Part shown: in pieces, positions 14,890-20,391 of the stretch | Layout of the letters: each line of letters begins with the position of its first letter | How positions within the stretch are numbered: position 1 is the first letter of the stretch | Notes under the pieces: generated by a model | Seen by the model: only the letters and a program-made list of their open reading frames with translations | Databases searched by the model: none | What the model was told of the DNA's origin: nothing | Assembly (NCBI GenBank): GCA_964645625.1 | Contig: CAZYAI010000043.1 | Location: 1 to 20,391, forward strand | Direction of reading: 5' to 3' | Source: AB-137-C09 sp964645625 | GTDB taxonomy: Bacteria > Pseudomonadota > Zetaproteobacteria > Mariprofundales > Mariprofundaceae | DNA: 20,391 nucleotides | Program-made: the position numbers and the translations under genes

Positions 14890-15833
14890 GTTCCTTTGCC
14901 ATTCAATTGTTTCAAGCGATGTTATTGATCTTAGCAGCTCCCTTTGCCACAGGTTTTGTTGCCCTGTGCAAAGCCCGTTTGCAAGGTCGGCGTGGTGCCA
15001 GTGTGTTGCAACCGTGGCGCGATATTCGCAAACTCTTTATCAAAGAAGTTGTCTTGGCGGAGCAAGCCTCGTGGTTGTTCCGTAGCGCGCCCTACATCGT
15101 CTTCACTGCCACCATCATGGCTGCCAGCGTTGTTCCTGCATTGTTGGTGGACACGCCTTTGTCGATGACGGCAGATGTGATTGCTTTGGTTGCGTTGCTT
15201 GCCTTAGCGCGGTTCTTTTTGGCACTGGCAGCGATGGATATTGGCACGGCATTTGGCGGCATGGGTGCAAGCCGTGAGATGACTTTTGCTGCCCTTGCTG
15301 AACCTGCCATGTTAATGAGTGTGTTTGTACTCTCCATCGGTGCGCAAAGTACCAATTTAACCACTATGATTATGCACACGCTGAACACGCCAATCACCGT
15401 ACAGCCATCAATTGCCTTTGCCATGGCTGCGATGGTGATGATTGCAGTGGCAGAAAACGGGCGTATTCCGATTGATAACCCGACGACCCACCTAGAACTC
15501 ACGATGATTCATGAAGCCATGTTACTGGAGTATTCAGGTCGCCATTTGGCACTGATGGAGTGGGCGGCGCAAATCAAGCTGTTGTTGTTTGCCACCCTGT
15601 TGGTGGATCTATTCTTCCCGTGGGGCATTGCGATTGAAGCCGATGTCGCAGGCATCTTACTCGCGGTGCTGATGTGGCTGAGTAAACTATTGGTGTTATT
15701 TGTATTACTGGCGATCAGTGAAACAGTCATGGCAAAATTACGTATGTTTGAGGTGCCCGATTACCTCAACACAGCCTTTATCCTCGCCTTCCTTGGCTTG
15801 ATTATTCACTACATGTTAGAGGTACACGCCTAA
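14886..15833 (+). CDS. hyfC: Hyf-like complex subunit C (NuoH/HycD-type)
   Basis: This 315-aa membrane subunit of the NuoH/HycD/HyfC family connects the soluble redox module to the antiporter-like arm. Diagnostic segments are ARLQGRRGASVLQPWRDIRKLFIKE (30-54), MGASREMTFAALAEPAML (126-143) and AENGRIPIDNPTTHLELTMIHEAMLLEYSG (189-218). The last holds Glu190, Asp197, Glu204, Glu210 and Glu215 of the conserved acidic loop. About eight hydrophobic segments are visible. It starts at ATG 14886 inside the hyfB stop (ATGA), and its own stop shares one base with the hyfE start (TAATG), so expression is coupled. Confidence 0.92.
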   Translation: MSSFAIQLFQAMLLILAAPFATGFVALCKARLQGRRGASVLQPWRDIRKLFIKEVVLAEQASWLFRSAPYIVFTATIMAASVVPALLVDTPLSMTADVIALVALLALARFFLALAAMDIGTAFGGMGASREMTFAALAEPAMLMSVFVLSIGAQSTNLTTMIMHTLNTPITVQPSIAFAMAAMVMIAVAENGRIPIDNPTTHLELTMIHEAMLLEYSGRHLALMEWAAQIKLLLFATLLVDLFFPWGIAIEADVAGILLAVLMWLSKLLVLFVLLAISETVMAKLRMFEVPDYLNTAFILAFLGLIIHYMLEVHA

Positions 15834-16507
15834 TGCTATCATTCGATCAACAATTGGTTGACGGTCTGGCGGCACTGATGCTGCTGACCTCGTTTGCTTT
15901 GCTGGCACAGCATCGCATGTTGTCGGTGCTGCATTGGTTTGCGGCACAGGGGCTGTTGCTGGCGAGTACCGCGTTTGTGGTCGCCTACAGCACGGGCAAC
16001 CATGAATTGTATATCTCGGCAATCATGACCTTGTTGCTAAAAGGCATGCTGTTGCCGTGGTTGTTGTGGCGGGTGATTAAACGCCTACACGTCCACCGCG
16101 AAGTTGAGCCACTGACCAACGGCGCGGTCACCATGTTATTGGCGATGGGCGTAACCCTGTTTGCCTTTCACATAATTCATCCCATTGAAGCATTATCTGA
16201 GCTGATGACGCGCAATTCGATGTCGGTTGCTACAGCTTGCGTATTGCTAGGCATGCTGATGATGATGACGCGTAAAAAGGCAATCACCCAAGTGGTGGGC
16301 TTTCTTGCGGTAGAAAACGCCCTGTTCTTTGCCGCCATTGGTGCTACCAACGGCATGCCACTGGTGGTGGAAATTGGTATTGCCTTTGACGTGCTGATTG
16401 CCGCGTTGATCTTTGGTGTCTTTTTCTACCAAATCCGAAACACCTTTGATTCCTTAGAGTTAGATGCGCTGAATGCCACCTTGATGGATAAGGAAGACAA
16501 CGCATGA
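15833..16507 (+). CDS. hyfE: Hyf-like complex subunit E (NuoK-related membrane protein)
   Basis: This 224-aa membrane protein is close in length to E. coli HyfE (about 216 aa). Six or seven hydrophobic helices are visible. The C-terminal half (about 120-200: SVATACVLLGMLMMMTRKKAITQVVGFLAVENALFFAAIGATNGMPLVVEIGIAFDVLIAALIFGVFFYQI) resembles NuoK/MrpC. It carries VENALFF with a membrane-embedded Glu and a second acidic residue in VVEIGIAFDVL, which in NuoK-like proteins contribute to the ion channel. It overlaps hyfC by one base and hyfF by ATGA. Its presence favours the Hyf-4/Ehr type of complex over the smaller Hyc-type formate hydrogenlyase, which has no HyfE. Confidence 0.88.
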   Translation: MLSFDQQLVDGLAALMLLTSFALLAQHRMLSVLHWFAAQGLLLASTAFVVAYSTGNHELYISAIMTLLLKGMLLPWLLWRVIKRLHVHREVEPLTNGAVTMLLAMGVTLFAFHIIHPIEALSELMTRNSMSVATACVLLGMLMMMTRKKAITQVVGFLAVENALFFAAIGATNGMPLVVEIGIAFDVLIAALIFGVFFYQIRNTFDSLELDALNATLMDKEDNA

Positions 16508-17967
16508 ATATGTTTCTGTTCACCCTGTTATCCCCGCTGTTAGGAGGGATTGTGCTGGGATTTATGCACAATGCTGGACGGGCGGCGGTGGTTAATATTG
16601 TGGTCGCCGCGCTAACCTTTGGCGGCAGCATCATGCTGGCATCGCAAGTGCTTGCCCATGGTGATGTGCATGCCAGCGGCAGTTGGTTCTACCTTGATGC
16701 CTACAACGTGTTCTTGGTGGTGCTTACTGCCTTTGTCGGCATGACCACGGCAATCTTTTCTCGCCCCTACATGTCCCACGAACTCGACCATGGGCGAGTC
16801 AATGAACGGCGTATGCGTTTGTACCACAGCATGTACCAGTTTTTTCAGTTTGGCATGTTGCTGGGCTTTACCACCAACAATATTGGCGTGCTTTGGGTGT
16901 CGTTAGAGATGGCGACTTTGGCAACGGTGCTACTGGTTTCGCTATACCGCACACCCGCATCGATTGCTGCGGCTTGGAAGTATTTTATCATCTGCGGCAT
17001 GGGGATTGCTTTGGCATTATTCGGTACGGTGCTGCTGTTTTATGCCTCTGCTGCGGTCATCGGTCACGGCAACGAAGCGTTGACATGGTCAGTGCTGATG
17101 GAACATGCCCAAGCACTCAACCCGCAAGTCATGATGATTGCATTTTGTTTCTTGATGGTCGGTTACGGCACTAAGGTTGGGTTAGCACCGATGCACGCTT
17201 GGCTGCCCGATGCCCACGGCGAAGGTCCTACACCAGTGTCTGCGGTGCTTTCTGGTTTGTTGCTAAACCTCGCTTTGTACGCGCTGGTGCGCTGCAAAAT
17301 GTTGGTCGATGCAGCCACAGGAAGCGATATGGCTGGGCATATTATGATGGGTTTTGGTCTGTTTTCGCTCGCTGTAGCGGCATTGTCTTTGCACAAACAG
17401 CAAGACATTAAGCGCATGTTTTCCTTCTCTTCCATCGAACACATGGGGCTCATGACGTTTGCCTTTGGCATCGGTACACCGCTGGCAGCGTTTGCTGCTT
17501 TGCTGCACATGACGGTACATTCCTTGGTGAAATCGGGGATTTTCTTTACCGTCGGGCATGCTGCGCAAGCCATGGGAACGCAGCGCATGGCAAATATTCG
17601 CGGTCTCATCCAACACCACCCAGGCATCGGTTGGGGCTTATTGATTGGTGTCGCAGCGATTGCTGGCTTCCCGCCCTTTGGCGTTTTCACCAGTGAATTC
17701 TTGCTATTTACGGCAGCCTTAGAAAGTCACCCGTGGACGACTGTTCCCTTGATTATAGGACTATTGGTGGCAATGGCAGGATTATTCCGTTTTGTGCAGC
17801 CAATGGTTTATGGCGAACCACCTGCCACAGCCGTGCATGTGCCCGTGAATATGCAGCCTGTTTACCTTCATTTAGCACTGGCACTGTTGCTAGGCCTAAC
17901 GATTCCGGGCTTCTTAGCCGCGTGGTATGAACAAGCCGCTGCTTTAATCACAGGAGGGCATATCTGA
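16504..17967 (+). CDS. hyfF: Hyf-like complex subunit F (second antiporter-like membrane protein)
   Basis: This 487-aa protein is the second Proton_antipo_M subunit of the operon. Key residues are Glu135 in VSLEMATL, Lys224 in GYGTKVGLAPMHAWLPDAHGEGPTPVSAVLSG, HKQQDIKRMFSFSSIEHMG (297-315), Lys343 in HSLVKSGIFFTVGH and Glu398 in FTSEFL. It lacks the long lateral helix extension of NuoL and ends soon after the last membrane segment. Two antiporter-like subunits imply at least two ion-translocation channels besides those in HyfC/HyfE. Overlaps: ATGA with hyfE and TGATG with hyfG. Confidence 0.9.
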   Translation: MNMFLFTLLSPLLGGIVLGFMHNAGRAAVVNIVVAALTFGGSIMLASQVLAHGDVHASGSWFYLDAYNVFLVVLTAFVGMTTAIFSRPYMSHELDHGRVNERRMRLYHSMYQFFQFGMLLGFTTNNIGVLWVSLEMATLATVLLVSLYRTPASIAAAWKYFIICGMGIALALFGTVLLFYASAAVIGHGNEALTWSVLMEHAQALNPQVMMIAFCFLMVGYGTKVGLAPMHAWLPDAHGEGPTPVSAVLSGLLLNLALYALVRCKMLVDAATGSDMAGHIMMGFGLFSLAVAALSLHKQQDIKRMFSFSSIEHMGLMTFAFGIGTPLAAFAALLHMTVHSLVKSGIFFTVGHAAQAMGTQRMANIRGLIQHHPGIGWGLLIGVAAIAGFPPFGVFTSEFLLFTAALESHPWTTVPLIIGLLVAMAGLFRFVQPMVYGEPPATAVHVPVNMQPVYLHLALALLLGLTIPGFLAAWYEQAAALITGGHI

Positions 17968-19556
17968 TGCTGCACACCAACAGTTGGTTTGCCGAACGGT
18001 TGGGCGATCACGGCATTCATTCCACCTATAAAGAAGATCACCATCCTGCCCACATGCCCTGCCTAGAAATCCGTTTGCTAGACTGGGAGCATGCCGCCGA
18101 AGAAGCCAAGCGTTTGCAGATGCGTTTTGTTGCCGTGTGGGCGGCGGAAGGTGGCTGCCACGAACAAGATCAGGGTTTGTATGCCTATATGGCATTCGCT
18201 CACCCTGACCATCGCCATGCCTTACTGCGCACCCGTCTGCGTGATGGTCAGGAAGAAGTCGCTTCCATCGCAAAGCATTACATCGCCGCGCAACGCATGG
18301 AACGGCATATGCGTGATATGTTTGGCATCCACATCAAAAACCTCAGCGATGAACGGCAGTGGATTAAACACGAACACTGGCCTGATGATGCGCATCCCTT
18401 ATGCCATGCCTTTGCTGGCGAGCAGACGATGCCACAGCAAGAAGGGCAATACCCCTTTGTGCAGAGCGGCAGCGCAGGGGTGTATGAAATCCCTGTTGGC
18501 CCTGTGCATGCAGGGATTATTGAGCCAGGGCAGTTTCGGTTTTTAGCCGTAGGCGAACAGATTTTAAACATGGAAGCGCGCCTTGGCTTCGTTCACAAAG
18601 GCATAGAAAAAGCCATGCAAGGGCAAACAGCGGCTGCTGGCATACGTTTGGCAGCGCGTGTGTCTGGCGACAGCACGGTAGCGCACAGTTGGGCGTTTGC
18701 GCAAGCCTGTGAATACGCAGCCGATTGCATGGTCCCTGAACGTGCGCGCTGGTTGCGTGGTGTGCTGTGCGAGCGTGAACGCATGGCGAATCACATCGGC
18801 GATATTGGCGCGATTTGTAACGATGCTGCTTTCGCCTTTATGCACATGCAGATGCAACGCTTGCGCGAAGACATGGCACGCTTACATCGTGAGCTTTATG
18901 GTCATCGTCTATTGATGGATACCCTCGTGCCTGGTGGCGTGGTGCATGATTTAAATGCTAACCAACGTGAACAATTACACCAGCAAACCCGTGAGATTGC
19001 CGAAGAAGTTGCACATTTACGACATGTGTACGGCGAAGCACCTTCTATTCAACAGCGTGTGGTTGGCTCGGGTGTGGTCAGCAAAGAGGCAGCACAAGAC
19101 CTTGGCTTACTCGGTTATGCTGGGCGCGCTTCAGGGCATTGCCCAGATGAACGCATCGAAGAGGCATACCCGCCATATAACAGCCTAGATGTTGCGCCAG
19201 TGCTTGGTCATGGTGGTGATGTGTCAGCTCGCGTGTGGGTGCGCTTTGAAGAGATTGCAGCCAGTGCGCAATTGATTCAAACCATGCTGATGGCACTGCC
19301 AGAAGGTGACATTGCCACACCGTGGCAAGCACCAGAAGCGGGCGTGTCTGGCTTTGCTGCCATCGAAGCTTGGCGTGGCGAAATCGCCTGCTGGCTACGT
19401 TTTGGCGAGCGTGGATTGATCGACCGCTATTTTGTTCGCGATCCATCGGTCATCAATTGGCTGGGTTTGGAGCTGGCAGTGCGTGAAGTACCTGTGCCCG
19501 ACTTCCCGTTGAACAATAAATCATTCAATTGCTCATATTCAGGGGCTGACCTCTAA
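17967..19556 (+). CDS. hyfG: Hyf-like large subunit (NuoC-NuoD fusion) lacking the nickel ligands
   Basis: This 529-aa soluble-module subunit has an N-terminal NuoC-like domain (about 1-160, with MERHMRDMFGI at 111-121) and a C-terminal NuoD/hydrogenase-large-subunit domain from about GPVHAGIIEPGQFRF (178-192) to the end. True group 4 hydrogenases bind Ni-Fe through two CxxC pairs. Here the first position reads RVSGDSTVAHS (231-241), giving Ser233 and Ser236. The second reads NKSFNCSYSGADL (517-529), giving Ser523 and Gly526. No nickel site can form. The protein ends three residues after this motif, so the C-terminal maturation peptide is missing as well. It is therefore an Ehr-type or quinone-site-like subunit, not a hydrogenase. 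The substrate is unknown. Single-base overlaps join it to hyfF and hyfI. Confidence 0.92.
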   Translation: MLHTNSWFAERLGDHGIHSTYKEDHHPAHMPCLEIRLLDWEHAAEEAKRLQMRFVAVWAAEGGCHEQDQGLYAYMAFAHPDHRHALLRTRLRDGQEEVASIAKHYIAAQRMERHMRDMFGIHIKNLSDERQWIKHEHWPDDAHPLCHAFAGEQTMPQQEGQYPFVQSGSAGVYEIPVGPVHAGIIEPGQFRFLAVGEQILNMEARLGFVHKGIEKAMQGQTAAAGIRLAARVSGDSTVAHSWAFAQACEYAADCMVPERARWLRGVLCERERMANHIGDIGAICNDAAFAFMHMQMQRLREDMARLHRELYGHRLLMDTLVPGGVVHDLNANQREQLHQQTREIAEEVAHLRHVYGEAPSIQQRVVGSGVVSKEAAQDLGLLGYAGRASGHCPDERIEEAYPPYNSLDVAPVLGHGGDVSARVWVRFEEIAASAQLIQTMLMALPEGDIATPWQAPEAGVSGFAAIEAWRGEIACWLRFGERGLIDRYFVRDPSVINWLGLELAVREVPVPDFPLNNKSFNCSYSGADL

Positions 19557-20071
19557 TGTTTCGCATTCTTAAACAAGCCATCAAAACAGGCATAAAGACC
19601 GAAGAACTGACACCAGCCGAACATACGGTGGAGATGATTGGCGAACAATTGCAAGCCGCTATTCGCCAACATTTTCACGGCTCCTTAGCCATCCGAATCG
19701 TCGATGCTGGCAGTTGCAACGGCTGCGAGCTAGAAGTTCACGCCAGCAATAATTGTTATTATGACCTAGAACGCTTTGGCGTTCACTTTGTTGCCAGTCC
19801 ACGCTTCGCAGACCTACTACTGGTGACAGGGCCTGTGAGTGTCAACATGGCAACAGCTTTACGCATGACCTACGAAGCCATGCCGCAACCCGCCTTAGTC
19901 TTAGCCATGGGCGATTGCGCAGCACATTGCGGTGTGTTTGGTCAAGCAAACTACGCCATTGCTGGTACGGTTGCAGACGTTATCCCCGTCAACGCCACCC
20001 TAAAAGGCTGCCCCCCCAGTCCTACCGACCTCATTCAAGCGTTATTAGAACTTTGCCGCGTTGATTCGTAA
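19556..20071 (+). CDS. hyfI: Hyf-like small subunit (NuoB/HycG-type, one [4Fe-4S] cluster)
   Basis: This 171-aa NuoB/HycG/HyfI-family protein should hold the N2-type [4Fe-4S] cluster next to the large-subunit active cavity. All four expected ligands are present: Cys54 and Cys57 in DAGSCNGCELE, Cys121 in AMGDCAAHCG and Cys152 in LKGCPPSPTDLI. The family's SPRFADLLLVTGPVS segment (81-95) is intact. Conservation of this cluster while the partner subunit has lost its nickel site suggests that the complex still does electron transfer. It is the last gene of the operon. The start overlaps the hyfG stop (TAATG). No clear intrinsic terminator follows directly. Confidence 0.93.
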   Translation: MFRILKQAIKTGIKTEELTPAEHTVEMIGEQLQAAIRQHFHGSLAIRIVDAGSCNGCELEVHASNNCYYDLERFGVHFVASPRFADLLLVTGPVSVNMATALRMTYEAMPQPALVLAMGDCAAHCGVFGQANYAIAGTVADVIPVNATLKGCPPSPTDLIQALLELCRVDS

Positions 20072-20391
20072 ATAAGCAGGGGCGTGAATGATTGCTAGTG
20101 CAGCGTTATCATCGAGGTTACGAAAGGGTTGGTCGTGCTCTTTTGTTGGGTTTCGTGCCTCAACCCAACCTACGATGTCACGCGTATCCATATTGCTTTT
20201 GTTCCGTCTTAAACGGGAAGTCTTGAAGGTAGACCCACTCGCTTTAAACACCTCATTTTGCCCCCAAAAGGAGCCTTCTAAGGTTTGAAAACACCTGTTT
20301 TCTATGCTAAATAACCATGTAATTAATCAGTTGCGAAGGTCAGACCTAGGGTGTCGAAATTCACCCGTTCCTCACACCTATTAATTTCCTA
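20072..20391. other. About 320 bp without a recognisable gene, downstream of hyfI
   Basis: No open frame here looks like a protein. The 68-codon minus-strand frame over 20045-20251 is read through the REP-like palindrome, and its VGWVEARNPT peptide is a typical artefact of such repeats. A small hairpin, GAAAAC-ACCT-GTTTTC, lies at 20287-20302, and a GGGTG/CACCC pair at 20349-20366. Both are too weak to call terminators with confidence. Confidence 0.5.
20145..20169. repeat. REP-like palindromic repeat unit
   Basis: GTTGGGTT (20145-20152) and AACCCAAC (20162-20169) form a perfect 8-bp stem around a 9-nt loop, followed by CTACG. On the minus strand this reads CGTAGGTTGGGTTGAGGCAC and continues into AACCCAAC. 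I recall this pattern as a widely dispersed REP/MITE-type palindrome in proteobacterial and cyanobacterial genomes. It sits between the operon end and the next region, the usual place for such elements. Confidence 0.65.

Noticed and set aside
12874..17967. Reading hyfB/hyfF as an Mrp antiporter or a DabB-type inorganic carbon pump
   Set aside because: The NuoH-, NuoCD- and NuoB-like genes in the same operon, and the absence of Mrp subunits or a DabA (DUF2309) gene, exclude both.
12874..20071. Calling the operon a hydrogenase-4 or formate hydrogenlyase
   Set aside because: HyfG has none of the nickel-ligand cysteines and no maturation peptide, and no formate dehydrogenase or hyp maturation genes are present.
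20045..20251. 68-codon minus-strand frame after hyfI
   Set aside because: It reads through the REP-like palindrome and overlaps the hyfI end, with no ribosome binding site or domain.
1..20391. tRNA, rRNA, CRISPR array, integrase or insertion sequence
   Set aside because: I looked on both strands and found no cloverleaf-like sequence, regularly spaced repeats or transposase-like frame.

Overview
The window reads as chromosome of a Gram-negative bacterium, most likely a proteobacterium. It carries a 2-oxoglutarate dehydrogenase E1 of the SucA type, a TolQ/ExbB-like proton channel, a Tim44-like membrane protein, an RluA-type pseudouridine synthase and a Hyf-like membrane complex. Operons are compact, with stop/start overlaps and clear AGGAGG-type ribosome binding sites. 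I cannot fix the genus. An autotrophic, respiratory proteobacterium would fit the Hyf-like operon, but that is a guess.

Layout. (1) 1-2389, minus strand: gpmI, translationally coupled (ATGA) to a TolQ/ExbB/MotA-family channel that runs off the left edge. (2) 2495-5597, minus strand: sucA, an intercistronic hairpin, a 36-residue membrane protein not recognised, and an intrinsic terminator. No sucB or lpd follows. (3) 5630-7371, accessory genes: an N-terminally truncated DUF4160 gene joined to an intact DUF2442 gene (plus). Convergent to them lies a two-gene winged-helix/AbiEii-like nucleotidyltransferase pair (minus), headed by a 23-bp perfect dyad that looks like its own operator. (4) 7420-8445, minus: a secreted or membrane Tim44-domain protein. 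(5) 8500-10523, plus: a type II restriction-modification system made of a PmeII-like endonuclease and a C5-cytosine methyltransferase with its own N-terminal MerR-like helix-turn-helix. Two 18-bp dyad repeats flank the promoter between these genes. (6) 10551-12209, minus: an RluA-family pseudouridine synthase with a coiled-coil extension. (7) 12330-20071, plus: a tightly overlapping operon of XRE-cupin regulator-hyfB-hyfC-hyfE-hyfF-hyfG-hyfI, followed by a REP-like palindrome and about 200 bp without a recognisable gene.

How it works together. The Hyf-like operon is the most substantial system. It encodes two antiporter-like subunits (HyfB, HyfF), a NuoH-like subunit (HyfC), a NuoK-like subunit (HyfE), a fused NuoC-NuoD-like large subunit (HyfG) and a NuoB-like small subunit (HyfI). 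HyfI keeps the ligands for the N2-type [4Fe-4S] cluster. All four cysteines that bind nickel in true group 4 hydrogenases are replaced in HyfG (Ser233, Ser236, Ser523, Gly526), and HyfG ends without the C-terminal peptide that is cleaved during hydrogenase maturation. This is therefore an energy-converting-hydrogenase-related (Ehr-type) complex, not a hydrogenase. It also lacks the ferredoxin-like HyfA/HyfH subunits within the window, so its electron partner and substrate are unknown. The XRE-cupin gene ends one base before hyfB and probably controls the operon.

The second notable system is the restriction-modification locus. Its two operator-like repeats differ only by a symmetric pair of changes that preserves the dyad, which suggests autoregulation by the HTH-methyltransferase.
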